A stretch of 64,000 nt of DNA from Rhizobium sp. SSA_523 (GCF_030435705.1 NZ_CP129382.1:2389501-2453500); one strand, 5' to 3'; shown: positions 18,088 through 27,210, counted from the first letter of the stretch. Notes: generated by a model not told the origin, from the sequence alone. A program made the numbers and translations.

Positions 18088-19068
18088 TCAAGGATCTTGC
18101 AGCGACCGCGCAAAGGCGATGATGGCCTCGCTGACCTCCCGCGGCTTCTCCTGTGGTGCCCAATGCCCGCAATCCGGGATGGTCAGGCTCCGCCTGAGAT
18201 GGGGCACCAAGGCCGGCATGGCGTCGATGATCTGCCGCATGCCCGGAATGCTCAGCCCTGCATCCTGCTCGCCGACCATGTAGAGCGCAGGCACCTCGAC
18301 CATCCTGCCGAGGAGCGATCGCTGAAGCTGCCAATTGGCGTCGAGGTTGCGATAGTAGTTCAGCCCACCCCTGAAACCGCTTCGTCGAAAACTGGCTGAA
18401 AAGTGAGCAAGATCCGCCTCGCTCAACCAATCCGGCAGGGTTGTCGGATCCGCAAGTGGCGCAAGGAGACCGTGCTGGCGCGACACCATGCCAAACGGAT
18501 TTGGCGTGCCGTCGCCCTCTCGTCTCGGTCCTGCCTGCCGCGATGCCGAAAAGAGGATTTTGCGGAGCGTGGCCGCGACATCCCGTTCCAGTTCGGCCTC
18601 CGCCACGCCCGGCTCCTGAAAGTAAAGGATATAAGACAGTGCCTCATCGGTCTGCGGAAAGAGGCTTGTCGGTGGGGCGGGAGGTGCCCCCATCATCGGA
18701 ACGCCAATCGCGACGACGCCTCTGACCTTGTCAGGCCTCATCAGTGCTGCCTGCCATGCAATCGTGCTGCCCCAGTCATTGCCGACGATGATGGCCTTGT
18801 CGCGGTTCAGCGCATCCAGCAGGCCGACAAGGTCGCCCACCAGATCAAAGGTCGAATACCGGGCACTGTCACTCGGGCTCTGCGTCTCCCCGTAACCGCG
18901 CATATCAGGCGCAACGGCGTGAAAGCCAGACGCGGCAAGCGCAGCAAGCTGATGCCTCCACGCATAGGCGGTCTCCGGAAATCCGTGGATCAGGAGAACA
19001 AGAGGGCCATCCCCCTGTTCCTCGATATGCATTGCGAGACCATTGGCGTTCAGCTTGCGGGACGACAT
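18088..19068 (-). CDS. Alpha/beta hydrolase, epoxide hydrolase-like
   Basis: This 326-residue protein has the alpha/beta-hydrolase layout: oxyanion segment HGFPET (28-33), nucleophile elbow GNDWGS with Asp98, and a C-terminal catalytic His in CGHWAPQE (about 304). An Asp nucleophile places it with epoxide hydrolases and haloalkane dehalogenases rather than serine esterases. It is divergent from an Rrf2 regulator that shares its 79-base promoter region, so regulation by that protein is likely. The substrate is unknown. Confidence 0.85.
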   Translation of the reverse strand: MSSRKLNANGLAMHIEEQGDGPLVLLIHGFPETAYAWRHQLAALAASGFHAVAPDMRGYGETQSPSDSARYSTFDLVGDLVGLLDALNRDKAIIVGNDWGSTIAWQAALMRPDKVRGVVAIGVPMMGAPPAPPTSLFPQTDEALSYILYFQEPGVAEAELERDVAATLRKILFSASRQAGPRREGDGTPNPFGMVSRQHGLLAPLADPTTLPDWLSEADLAHFSASFRRSGFRGGLNYYRNLDANWQLQRSLLGRMVEVPALYMVGEQDAGLSIPGMRQIIDAMPALVPHLRRSLTIPDCGHWAPQEKPREVSEAIIAFARSLQDP

Positions 19069-19085
19069 GATGAGCTCCTGTTGTT

Positions 19086-19134
19086 CCGCAACATTTTATG
19101 TTACGGATATCCTCTCGTCAAGTTTCCGAAACAT
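19086..19134. promoter_or_regulatory. Three-half-site operator of the Rrf2/hydrolase pair
   Basis: Three related half-sites lie between the divergent starts. CCGCAACAT (19086-19094) is inverted relative to ATGTTACGGA (19098-19107), which is again inverted relative to TCCGAAACAT (19125-19134). The second and third differ at one position when paired. The arrangement suits a dimeric regulator binding at one or two overlapping palindromes. Binding by the adjacent Rrf2 protein is inferred from position. Confidence 0.6.
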
Positions 19135-19147
19135 GATAAGTTACACA

Positions 19148-19555
19148 ATGGCCGACACCCGTCTCTCCCGCATGCTCCACGTTCTCGTCCACATGCACCT
19201 TCTCGGTGGGAGCGAGACCTCGGAGACGATCGCGAAGATGCTGAACACCAACCCGGTCGTGGTGCGCCGGACAATGGCGGCCCTCAAGGAGCACGGCATC
19301 GTCGCTTCGGCGGGAGGGCGCAGCGGTGGCTGGCGGTTCGCCCGGCAAGCGGATCAGATCACGGTCGAACAGGTCCATGACGCCTTGCAGACCGGTTCCG
19401 CCTTCTCGATCGGCCTCTCCAAGGATCATAGTGAATGCCCCGTCGAGCGCAGGGTCAACCTGTTTCTCGAACAGGCCATGGCGGATGCCGAAACTACGCT
19501 TCGTACCCGCTTTGCTGGCGCAACGATCCTGGACCTGGCTCGGGCCTTCGCTTGA
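19148..19555 (+). CDS. Rrf2 family transcriptional regulator (single-Cys, YwnA-like)
   Basis: This 135-residue regulator has the Rrf2 winged helix: SRMLHVLVHMHLL, the recognition helix NPVVVRRTMAALKEHGIV and the wing GRSGGWRFA. The three-cysteine Fe-S loop of IscR/NsrR is missing; only one Cys (HSECPVE) is present, so a redox- or ligand-sensing member without a cluster is more likely. The ATG at 19148 is chosen over upstream in-frame starts because it begins the conserved domain. It probably represses itself and the divergent hydrolase. Confidence 0.88.
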   Translation: MADTRLSRMLHVLVHMHLLGGSETSETIAKMLNTNPVVVRRTMAALKEHGIVASAGGRSGGWRFARQADQITVEQVHDALQTGSAFSIGLSKDHSECPVERRVNLFLEQAMADAETTLRTRFAGATILDLARAFA

Positions 19556-19636
19556 AGCGGGATGCCTGTTCCCTTTCCGGGCAGCGAAGCCGGAACCAGT
19601 CCTGTCGGACTATAACCGCGACAAACGCCTGTGGCT

Positions 19637-20335
19637 TCACTTGAACAATTTGGAGATCACCGCCTGTTCCGACTCCTCCCATCGGCGCACCACTTCGGCA
19701 GTTTCCTCGATCTCCTCATCGCTGAAATGATGGGCACCCTCCTCGCCGATCCGGCACAGGCTGAACGGCCTGCCGACGCTGGCAGAGGTGAGATCGAGCG
19801 ATTGAAGGACGCGCAAGACCGCCGCGCAACCGAAGCGCATTGAACGCTTGGCCAGGCGGAAGTGGGAGAGCAAAGAGCCGGCCTGCTGGGCCATGGCGGC
19901 ACCGCTGCCGATGGCGTGAAATCCGATATCGGCATAATGGCCGATCATGCCGGACGGCGTGATTTCGAGGATCCAGGGCTCGCCATCCCGCCAGCCGGCG
20001 GCCATGACATAGGCCGATGGCGTGCCGCCGCCCTCCTCCCCCGGCACATCGGGAATGAACGTATCGTAGTGATGGCGAAGGATCGGCAAGACCTGCCCCT
20101 GCAATGCCCGCCCGATATCCGGCGCCTGCAGGATTGCGGCGCTGTTTTCATTGAAGCAGCGTTGGACATCCGTCAGCACCGCCCGCGCGCCACTGCCGCC
20201 CCAGGCTGCCGTCTCACCCAGGGGGTGCAGCTTTTCGGCCGGATAGGTCATGCCACGCCCCTTGTCGGTAATCTGGGAGTCCGATCCAAGGACCACGCCA
20301 TCTTCGCATACGGTGGCAAGCACGACAGTCATCAA
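19637..20335 (-). CDS. Proteasome beta-subunit-like Ntn hydrolase
   Basis: This 232-residue protein resembles 20S proteasome subunits (COG0638) but is neither HslV nor Anbu by its N-terminus. If translation starts at the second Met (20332) and that Met is removed, Thr1, Asp17, Lys33 and Gly47 fall exactly where catalytic beta subunits have them (TVV..., GSDSQ, AEKLH, GGSGA). A later GSGAAMAQQ segment fits the fold. No ATPase ring, ubiquitin-like protein or Pup ligase gene is beside it. Proteolytic activity and assembly state are unknown. Confidence 0.7.
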   Translation of the reverse strand: MMTVVLATVCEDGVVLGSDSQITDKGRGMTYPAEKLHPLGETAAWGGSGARAVLTDVQRCFNENSAAILQAPDIGRALQGQVLPILRHHYDTFIPDVPGEEGGGTPSAYVMAAGWRDGEPWILEITPSGMIGHYADIGFHAIGSGAAMAQQAGSLLSHFRLAKRSMRFGCAAVLRVLQSLDLTSASVGRPFSLCRIGEEGAHHFSDEEIEETAEVVRRWEESEQAVISKLFK

Positions 20336-20473
20336 GCGATCCTTCCAGGGCCGTTTCTCTGAGACACTGCGGCATAGCGCATGTCCCGCTTCCTCTACTA
20401 CGCCCTCGACCCGGGCAGCGTTCCATGCAGAAGGCGCGTGGAAGCGCAGGAGAGCATGCCGGCACTGCCGGGA

Positions 20474-21115
20474 TCAGGAGGCCGGCACCGAAGCCGCGGG
20501 CTGTGACCAGCCAAGCCAGCCGCTGATAATCCACCATCCCCCCAGCAGGATGAAAGCGGTGAACAGCAGCGCTGCAAGGCCGAAGACCAGGCCAAGCCCG
20601 ATCGCAAGCCCGTCGCGCTGTGCAAGCCCAAGGGCAATGAAAAAGACCGCAAGGCCCGGCAACACATTGCCGAACGGAATGGGAAGCGCGATCACCAATC
20701 CCATGATGACGATGACGAGCCCCAGCGGCCGCAGCGCCGCGCGCCCGCTCAGCGCTGTCCAGCGCGGTCGAAGCCATGTCTCCAGCCATTGCAGCTTGGG
20801 ACCCAGCCGAACCGCCATCGACACCAGGAGACGGTGCGGCACCTCGACCCGCGCCAGCCTTTCCGGCAGCCAGAACCGGTCCGCACCGATCACCAATTGC
20901 GCAGCCAGCAACACAAGCGCTGTGCCGAACACCATGCCAGCGGGGATGCCAGGGGTCGGGATAATGGCCGGTATGGCAAAGATCAGCAGGACCAGCGCCG
21001 TCGCCTGCTCTCCCAGGACAGCCAGGAGATTGCCCATCGTGGCTCGTTCCGTTGCGAAGCGATCGGAAATCGCCATGAGAACTTCGGCAAGCCCTTGCTG
21101 ACTGTTGATCGTCAC
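20474..21115 (-). CDS. exoD: ExoD family membrane protein
   Basis: This 213-residue protein belongs to the ExoD family, first linked to exopolysaccharide production and nodule invasion in Sinorhizobium meliloti. After a short cytoplasmic helix come about five hydrophobic segments, with the family pattern IIPTPGIPAGMVFG in the first pair and ALPIPFGNVLPGLAVFFIALGL in the middle. The start codon is GTG. The molecular function of the family remains unclear. Confidence 0.88.
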   Translation of the reverse strand: MTINSQQGLAEVLMAISDRFATERATMGNLLAVLGEQATALVLLIFAIPAIIPTPGIPAGMVFGTALVLLAAQLVIGADRFWLPERLARVEVPHRLLVSMAVRLGPKLQWLETWLRPRWTALSGRAALRPLGLVIVIMGLVIALPIPFGNVLPGLAVFFIALGLAQRDGLAIGLGLVFGLAALLFTAFILLGGWWIISGWLGWSQPAASVPAS

Positions 21116-21131
21116 GTGTCGATCGTCTCCC

Positions 21132-21227
21132 TAGAGCAGGTCCAGCAAAACTGCGTCAGCGGTTTTGCGTCCGGACTGCGAAAAACAAAGAGATAGAGCA
21201 TTTCATGTGATCACCGGAAATGCTCTA
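21132..21227. repeat. Rhizobial intergenic repeat, copy A
   Basis: A 96-base element beginning TAGAGCAGGTCC and ending with the hairpin TAGAGCATTTC/GAAATGCTCTA (21194-21227, perfect 11-bp stem). It shares most of its sequence, including the GCGTC-GTTTTGCGTCCG core, with the copy at 49415-49520. It lies directly upstream of the exoD start codon, so it may form part of the exoD 5' region. Confidence 0.8.
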
Positions 21228-21340
21228 TTCGAGCCTTTCTACCGTTGCGGCAGTTGCCTCGCATATGGGATGGGCCCGGCGACTTGACCAGAGGACGGTT
21301 GGCGGCCGGAGCAGGCTCGTCGACCGGAGGATCTTTGGCG

Positions 21341-21688
21341 TCAGAAAGATTTGCGCTGGCCTGCCTTCATTGTATGAACGAAATCGACGCTGCGCTGATG
21401 CAGCCGCGCCTCGTCGATGAAGGCATCGAGATATTCCAGCAGGCGGACGCGGCGTTGCGCGATCTCGCTCTCTTGAACCGGCGACTGCGTGAAAGCGCCG
21501 ATGCCGGCCAGGAAGGCATGCATGGATGAGGTTAGCGGCGGCAGCAGATCGATAAGATAGACACCGGGTTCGGCAGCGTCCAGAACCGATTCCACATAGC
21601 CGAACAGAGCCTTCGGGATTTCCAAGGCTTCCCGCCAGCCGCAGGAAGCGACAAGATTGCGAACGCGAACCGCCTCTGCAGGAACCAT
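21341..21688 (-). CDS. Hypothetical protein
   Basis: An uncharacterised 115-residue protein. Codon use is typical of the surrounding genes (mostly G or C at third positions), and the sequence alternates helices such as IAQRRVRLLEYLDAFIDEARL with a hydrophobic mid-section. I do not recognise a family. The ATG at 21688 follows the stop of the small CxxC ORF by two bases, which supports a two-gene unit. The frame extends upstream to 21739. Confidence 0.5.
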   Translation of the reverse strand: MVPAEAVRVRNLVASCGWREALEIPKALFGYVESVLDAAEPGVYLIDLLPPLTSSMHAFLAGIGAFTQSPVQESEIAQRRVRLLEYLDAFIDEARLHQRSVDFVHTMKAGQRKSF

Positions 21689-21690
21689 CG

Positions 21691-21864
21691 TCAGCTGCCC
21701 TTCCTCTTCACAGCGCGGATGCCTTGCACCGGCTCCCAATCGTCCAGCCTCGCACCCAGATCGCGAAGATCAGTAGCTTCTAAAAAGTTGATGTCAACTG
21801 CCTGGACACGATGTTTGCACAGGTCGCACCGGACCCGGACACGTTCTAAGGACCTGATAAACAA
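21691..21864 (-). CDS. Small hypothetical protein with a CxxC pair
   Basis: A possible 57-residue protein starting at TTG (21864), the only plausible start in this frame close to the coding-like part. It has a CDLC pair near the N-terminus (VRVRCDLCKHRVQAVDINF), suggestive of a minimal metal-binding knuckle, and a charged C-terminus. It ends two bases before the next ATG. The local sequence is less GC-rich than the flanks. It could be a chance frame. Confidence 0.35.
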   Translation of the reverse strand: MFIRSLERVRVRCDLCKHRVQAVDINFLEATDLRDLGARLDDWEPVQGIRAVKRKGS

Positions 21865-21988
21865 CCATAATCTACAACCATCCCGCGAAGCGCCAGATCC
21901 GGTTGCAGCATGGCGGCGCATGCGTTCCGATCTGCGTCGCAACCCTTTCGCGAAAAGAACAAGGGCTTCACAGCGGCGCGCCAAGCGG

Positions 21989-23212
21989 TCATTCGGGCCT
22001 TGGCGGCCTGACATGTTCCATGCGGAAGCCAAGCCCCATCAGCCGCCCCGCCAGATGGGAAAGGGCCGGCACGCAGGCAATGCCGCGCAGGAAGGCGGGC
22101 GGTCCCTTCTGCCTCTCCTCGTCCGCCCGATCCTTGCGGCGGCTCGAGCGCATCATCAATTGCAGCCGCTGCGTGGCGCGGGTGGGGAAATCCCGCCGCT
22201 TCTCGACGGCCGCCAGATGCGCATCGGTCAAGCGGTTCTCCATCAGCGGCAGTGTCAAAATATTGCCGGCGGCCACGGCATCCTGAATGGCCAGATTGAC
22301 GCCCACGCCGCCGATCGGCGACATGGCATGCGCCGCATCGCCAATAGCCAGAAGGCCGGGCTTCCACCAGCGCTTCAAGCGGTCGATGCGCACCTGCAGG
22401 AGGCTGACATCGTCGAAGCTCCTGATCTCTTCCATGCGCTCCGCGGGAAGCGGCGAGACCTCTCGGACCTGATCGCGAAAGGCTTGCAGGTCGCCGGAGC
22501 GGATATCCGCAAAAGTGCCGCGGCGAACGATGAAGCCGCATTGCCAATAATCGCCGCGATCGATCAGCACGAAACCCTGGCGCGGCCCGGCATGTCCCAT
22601 GGTTTCCGCCGGATCGCCCGGCTGTTTCGACAGCTTCATCCAGACGACTTCGCTCGGCTCACCAAATGTCTCGACCGCCAGCCCGGCCTTTTGCCGCACG
22701 ACGGAGTGCCGGCCGTCCGCAGCGACGAGCAGAGTGGACCGTAATGTCTGCAACCCGTCGGGCGTCTGCAGCCGCACGCCGCAGACCCGGCCACCCTCGT
22801 CCAGCACGTCCACCACTTCGCTGGCCATCATCAGTCGGAAATTCGGATAGGCGGCGGCCTCCTGGGAGAGAAAGCTCAGAAAATCCCATTGCGGCATGAA
22901 GGCGATGAAACGGTTGCGCACCGGCAGCCGCGAGAAATCGGCCATGGTGATGGTCTTGCCGCCGATCTCTGCCGAAAGCCGGTGGGCGCGGGTATGGGGC
23001 AGCTGCAGGAAACGATCCTCCAGCCCCAGTTCATGGATCACTTCGAGCGTCGAAGGATGAATTGTATCGCCGCGGAAATCGCGCAGGAAATCCTCATGCT
23101 TCTCGATCACCGTCACATCAATGCCGGCGCGGGCCAGAAGCAGGCCCAGCATCATGCCGGCCGGACCGCCGCCGGCAATGGCACAGGTCGTTGTCAACTC
23201 CGCTTTCGCCAT
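21989..23212 (-). CDS. FAD-dependent monooxygenase (PHBH/UbiH-like)
   Basis: This 407-residue flavoprotein has the three class A flavoprotein monooxygenase fingerprints: GGGPAGMMLG (about 14-23) for FAD, the LVAADGRHSVVR (DG) motif near residue 165 and GDAAHAMSPIGGVGVNLAIQDA (GD) near 290. Family members hydroxylate aromatic or quinone-type substrates using NAD(P)H and O2. The C-terminus is basic. It stands next to the MITE-like element, with no pathway genes nearby, so the substrate is unknown. Confidence 0.87.
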   Translation of the reverse strand: MAKAELTTTCAIAGGGPAGMMLGLLLARAGIDVTVIEKHEDFLRDFRGDTIHPSTLEVIHELGLEDRFLQLPHTRAHRLSAEIGGKTITMADFSRLPVRNRFIAFMPQWDFLSFLSQEAAAYPNFRLMMASEVVDVLDEGGRVCGVRLQTPDGLQTLRSTLLVAADGRHSVVRQKAGLAVETFGEPSEVVWMKLSKQPGDPAETMGHAGPRQGFVLIDRGDYWQCGFIVRRGTFADIRSGDLQAFRDQVREVSPLPAERMEEIRSFDDVSLLQVRIDRLKRWWKPGLLAIGDAAHAMSPIGGVGVNLAIQDAVAAGNILTLPLMENRLTDAHLAAVEKRRDFPTRATQRLQLMMRSSRRKDRADEERQKGPPAFLRGIACVPALSHLAGRLMGLGFRMEHVRPPRPE

Positions 23213-23247
23213 GATCTCGTCTCCAGCCGTCCACCGTTATGAGCAGT

Positions 23248-23519
23248 CTAGGGTCTGTTGACAATCAGGTTTCGGACGTGGCGCGTTTCGGATTTGGTTG
23301 CTGAACAGGCGAAAAGCGCAAGGGATACCCAAATGTATCACGAGCATTTTCAACGCATTCAGCGGGCAAATCCGACGCGTCCGCAGGATTTGGAGAAAAT
23401 AGCCCATTTCGGCGTCGCGAAGCCTTGAAAGGGGTTGACCCTTCCTGCGGCTTCGCTCCTGAAACTGGGCTATTTTCTCGCAAACCACGTTCCAAACCCT
23501 GAATGTCAACAGACCCTAG
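23248..23519. mobile_element. 272-bp palindromic MITE-like element
   Basis: The ends are long inverted repeats: CTAGGGTCTGTTGACA (from 23248) is repeated in inverse at 23504-23519, with similarity continuing to about 34 bases. Inside, GAGAAAATAGCCC (23393) pairs with GGGCTATTTTCTC (to 23479), and GCGAAGCC (23417) with GGCTTCGC (23449), so the right half folds as one long hairpin. CTAG at both tips could be a target duplication of the YTAR type used by IS5-group elements. No transposase is encoded. Confidence 0.75.
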
Positions 23520-23623
23520 CGCATCTGGCATTGGCGGGTGTGAAATTCAATGCGGCGCATCCGCCCTTGTGACCCCGGCCCGCCCCCTGTAAACGAGCGG
23601 TGACCAACGCGGACATTCCAGGC

Positions 23624-24790
23624 ATGACAGGTTCCAAGCGTAGCATTTCCATTCTCGGCTCCACCGGCTCCATCGGCACCAATACGCTGGATGTCGTGGC
23701 CCATCTGGGAGGCCGCGATGCCTTCGATATCGTCGCACTGACCGGCGCCAGCAATATCGAGCTTCTGGCAGAACAGGCGAGAACCGTTGGCGCCCGACTG
23801 GCGGTGACCGCCGATGAGAGCCAATATGTCGCCCTGCGCGATCTCCTGTCCGGCAGCGGGATCGAAGCCGCCGCGGGCCAGAGCGGGCTTCTGGAGGCAG
23901 CGAGCATGGAGGCCGATCTGGTGATGGCCGCCATCGTCGGCACTGCCGGGCTTGCGCCGACGCTTGCGGCCGCACGCAGAGGTGCCGATATCGCACTTGC
24001 CAACAAGGAATGTCTTGTTGCAGCCGGCGAACTCTTCGTCGGCGCCGTGAAAGCCGGCGGCGGCCGCCTTCTCCCGGTCGACAGCGAACACAATGCCATC
24101 TTTCAGGTGCTGGAGGAAAACCAGCGCCACGCCGTGGAAAGGGTCATCCTGACGGCATCCGGCGGCCCGTTCCGGACCTTCTCCCGTGAGCAGATGGCGG
24201 ATGTCACGCTGGAGACGGCCCGCGCCCACCCCAATTGGTCAATGGGGCTGAAAATCTCCATCGACAGTGCCTCGATGTTCAACAAGGCGCTGGAAATGAT
24301 GGAAGCCCGGCACTTGTTCGGCCTTTCGCCGGATGAGGTGGAAGTGATCGTTCATCCGCAATCCATCATCCACTCTATGGTGGGATATGCCGATGGCTCG
24401 GTTCTGGCCCAGCTCGGCAGCCCTGACATGCGCCATGCGATCGGCTATGCGCTCCAGTTTCCGCGCCGCGGCCATCTGCCGATCGAGCGGCTGGATTTCG
24501 CAAAGCTGGCCCGGCTGGATTTCGAGGCACCCGACGAGGACCGCTTTCCGGCGCTCCGGCTGGCGCGGCTTGCCATGGACCGCGGCGGGGTGCAGGGCGC
24601 GGTGCTCAACGCCGCCAAGGAAGTGGCGCTCGAGGCCTTCATTGCCGGCGAGACAGGCTTCCTGACCATGGCCGAGATTACCGAGGCGGTGATGGACGAA
24701 TTGGCCCATCTTCCGCCTGCCTCGCATATGGAGGATGTATTCGCCGCCGATCTCGAGGCACGACACCGGGCCAGGGCGCATCTCGGTTGA
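23624..24790 (+). CDS. dxr: 1-deoxy-D-xylulose 5-phosphate reductoisomerase
   Basis: This 388-residue enzyme makes MEP from DXP, the committed step of the MEP isoprenoid pathway. It has the NADPH-binding ILGSTGSIGTNTLD, the metal-binding VDSEHNAIFQ and the substrate loop SIDSASMFNKALEM. A GTG at 23600 is an alternative in-frame start; the ATG at 23624 is preferred because it gives the usual short extension before the NADPH motif. The MITE-like element ends 104 bases upstream and may include or alter promoter sequence. Confidence 0.95.
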   Translation: MTGSKRSISILGSTGSIGTNTLDVVAHLGGRDAFDIVALTGASNIELLAEQARTVGARLAVTADESQYVALRDLLSGSGIEAAAGQSGLLEAASMEADLVMAAIVGTAGLAPTLAAARRGADIALANKECLVAAGELFVGAVKAGGGRLLPVDSEHNAIFQVLEENQRHAVERVILTASGGPFRTFSREQMADVTLETARAHPNWSMGLKISIDSASMFNKALEMMEARHLFGLSPDEVEVIVHPQSIIHSMVGYADGSVLAQLGSPDMRHAIGYALQFPRRGHLPIERLDFAKLARLDFEAPDEDRFPALRLARLAMDRGGVQGAVLNAAKEVALEAFIAGETGFLTMAEITEAVMDELAHLPPASHMEDVFAADLEARHRARAHLG

Positions 24791-24818
24791 GGCGCATTCA
24801 GCAAAGGCCAGGCAACCC

Positions 24819-26969
24819 TTACGCATTCCTGCGGCGACCCTCCATCAGGTCGAGAATGGCGCGTGCCGCATCGAGCACGTTGGTACCGGGTCCGAAGACG
24901 GCGGCGACACCGCAATCGAGCAGGAACTGGTAATCCTGGCGCGGGATGACGCCACCCACCACCACAATCACCTCTTCGGCGCCCTGCCGCTTCAAAGCCT
25001 CGACAAGTTGCGGGGCGAGTGTCTTGTGGCCGGCGGCAAGCGACGACATGCCGACCACCTGCACCTTTTGCGCGACGGCGAGCTCTGCCGCCTCCTCCGG
25101 CGTCTGAAACAGCGGGCCCGCAATCACCTGAAAGCCGATATCGCCGAAAGCCGAGGCGATCACCTTGGCGCCGCGATCATGGCCGTCCTGGCCGAGCTTG
25201 GCGACCAGCATTTTCGGCTTGATTCCCGTGGCCTGCGCAAAGGCTGACAGCCGTCCCGTCAAAGTCTGATATTCGGGATCATCCGCATAGGCCGAGCCGT
25301 ATATGTCGGAAACGACCTCCGGCACGGCACTGTGATCACCGAAGGCCTGGCGCATGGCATCGGATATCTCCCCGACGGTGGCACGCGCGCGGGCAGCCTC
25401 CACCGCAGCGGCCAACAGATTGCCCTCTCCGCTTTCCGCCACCTCTTCGAGCAGAGCAAGAGCCTCGGCTACCCGTTTGGGATCGCGCTGCCGCCGGATC
25501 TGCTCCAGCCGCTTGATCTGCGAGTTGCGCACGGCCGTATTGTCGATGTCGAGAATATCGATCGGCTCTTCATTCTCGAGGCGATATTTGTTGACCCCGA
25601 CGATGATCTCCTCGCCGCGATCGACCCGCGCCTGACGCCGTGTCGCCGCCTCCTCGATCAGCCGCTTCGGCAAGCCGTCAGCCACGGCCTTGGTCATACC
25701 GCCAAGCGATTCCACCTCCTCGATCAGGGCCCAGGCCTTGTCGGCCAGTTCCTTGGTCAGAGATTCGACATAATAGGAACCGGCCAGCGGATCGACGACC
25801 TTGGTGACGCCCGTCTCGTGCTGCAGGATCAATTGGGTATTGCGGGCAATGCGGGCTGCAAATTCGGTCGGGAGTGCGATCGCCTCATCCAGCGCATTGG
25901 TATGAAGGGATTGTGTGCCGCCCAGCACCGCAGAAAGCGCTTCATAGGCTGTGCGGACGACATTGTTGTAGGGATCCTGCTCCTGCAGCGAGACGCCGGA
26001 TGTCTGACAGTGCGTGCGCAGCATCGAAGAGCCCGGCTTTTTCGGCTCGAACTCCTCCATGATCCTCGACCAAAGCAGGCGCGCGGCGCGCAGCTTGGCC
26101 GCCTCCATGAAGAAATTCATGCCGATGGCAAAGAAGAAGGACAGCCGCCCGGCGAATTCATCGACGCTCAAGCCGCGCGCCAGGGCAGCGCGCACATATT
26201 CCCGACCGTCGGCAAGGGTGAAGGCCAGCTCCTGCACCAGCGTCGCGCCGGCCTCCTGCATGTGATAACCGGAGATCGAGATGGAGTTGAAGCGCGGCAT
26301 CTCGCGGGCCGTATAGGCGATGATATCCGCAATGATGCGCATCGATGGTTCCGGCGGGTAGATATAGGTATTGCGGACCATGAACTCCTTCAGAATATCA
26401 TTCTGTATGGTGCCGGACAGCTGATCGCGCGATACACCCTGCTCTTCCCCCGTCACGATGAAATTGGCCAGGATCGGAATGACCGCACCGTTCATCGTCA
26501 TCGAGACGGAAACATCCTGCAGAGGGATGCCGCTGAACAGGATCTTCATATCTTCGACGCTGTCTATGGCGACGCCCGCCTTGCCGACATCGCCGACGAC
26601 CCTCGGATGATCGGAATCATAGCCGCGATGCGTGGCCAGATCGAAGGCCACCGATACGCCTTGCTGGCCGGCGGCAAGCGCCTTGCGATAGAAGGCATTG
26701 CTTTCCTCTGCCGTCGAAAATCCGGCATATTGCCGGATCGTCCAGGGCCGTCCGGCATACATGGTGGCGCGCGGTCCCCGCACATAGGGCTTGAAGCCCG
26801 GCAGGCTGTCGAGATGATCGATCCCGTAGAGATCGTCCGCCGTGTAGAGCGGCTTGACCGGGATGCCCTCGGGCGTGTTCCACACCAGTTTCTCCGGCGA
26901 GGACTTCAGCTCCTTTTCAGCCAGCGCGTGCCAATCCTGCCCATCGGTCTTGCTGATCTTCTCCGACAT
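24819..26969 (-). CDS. scpA: Methylmalonyl-CoA mutase (single-chain)
   Basis: This 716-residue B12 enzyme interconverts methylmalonyl-CoA and succinyl-CoA. The N-terminal TIM-barrel domain (to about 540) includes [18 protein letters not shown] and [10 protein letters not shown]. The C-terminal B12-binding domain has DGHDRGAKV (base-off DxHxxG) near residue 597. Being a full-length homolog with the cobalamin domain, it needs no small subunit. It converges with dxr (28-base gap). CobS/CobT in the same window relate to its cofactor supply. Confidence 0.95.
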   Translation of the reverse strand: MSEKISKTDGQDWHALAEKELKSSPEKLVWNTPEGIPVKPLYTADDLYGIDHLDSLPGFKPYVRGPRATMYAGRPWTIRQYAGFSTAEESNAFYRKALAAGQQGVSVAFDLATHRGYDSDHPRVVGDVGKAGVAIDSVEDMKILFSGIPLQDVSVSMTMNGAVIPILANFIVTGEEQGVSRDQLSGTIQNDILKEFMVRNTYIYPPEPSMRIIADIIAYTAREMPRFNSISISGYHMQEAGATLVQELAFTLADGREYVRAALARGLSVDEFAGRLSFFFAIGMNFFMEAAKLRAARLLWSRIMEEFEPKKPGSSMLRTHCQTSGVSLQEQDPYNNVVRTAYEALSAVLGGTQSLHTNALDEAIALPTEFAARIARNTQLILQHETGVTKVVDPLAGSYYVESLTKELADKAWALIEEVESLGGMTKAVADGLPKRLIEEAATRRQARVDRGEEIIVGVNKYRLENEEPIDILDIDNTAVRNSQIKRLEQIRRQRDPKRVAEALALLEEVAESGEGNLLAAAVEAARARATVGEISDAMRQAFGDHSAVPEVVSDIYGSAYADDPEYQTLTGRLSAFAQATGIKPKMLVAKLGQDGHDRGAKVIASAFGDIGFQVIAGPLFQTPEEAAELAVAQKVQVVGMSSLAAGHKTLAPQLVEALKRQGAEEVIVVVGGVIPRQDYQFLLDCGVAAVFGPGTNVLDAARAILDLMEGRRRNA

Positions 26970-27163
26970 CTGCTCTCTCCTCGGTTCACTCTAACGTTCA
27001 GTCGGTAGGGCACTGAAAGGATGCGCCGAATTGAAATCTATATCGCATCTTCCAGTCTCCATTTCAGCATTTCATGCCCGTATCCCGATCACTCGGCGAT
27101 GGACGACACCCGCTTGACCTGATCCCTCGTCCGTCGCGGCCGGGCCAGTTCCGAATTGACGCC

Positions 27164-27182
27164 GGTACTACCAGGTAGTACC
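27164..27182. promoter_or_regulatory. Perfect palindromic operator of the ParDE module
   Basis: GGTACTACCAGGTAGTACC is a 19-base palindrome, perfect apart from its central base, located 28 bases before the parD start. Antitoxin-family repressors usually bind such sites to autoregulate their operon, so ParD or the ParDE complex is the expected ligand. Confidence 0.75.
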
Positions 27183-27210
27183 ATTAAGCGGAGTGTAGGA
27201 GAGAGCTTCC

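Noticed and set aside
19109..19118. Ten-base match (ATCCTCTCGT) to the tRNA-Arg 3' end as a possible att site
   Set aside because: Ten bases can match by chance, there is no integrase between the two copies and no CCA end in the second copy.
23237..23509. Minus-strand open frame inside the MITE
   Set aside because: It is a 90-residue frame created by the palindromic sequence and has no transposase motifs (no DDE).
26970..27210. Possible cobalamin riboswitch before methylmalonyl-CoA mutase
   Set aside because: I looked for the B12 box and the usual conserved arms and did not find them; the only clear element is the ParDE operator. The cobS leader also lacks one.
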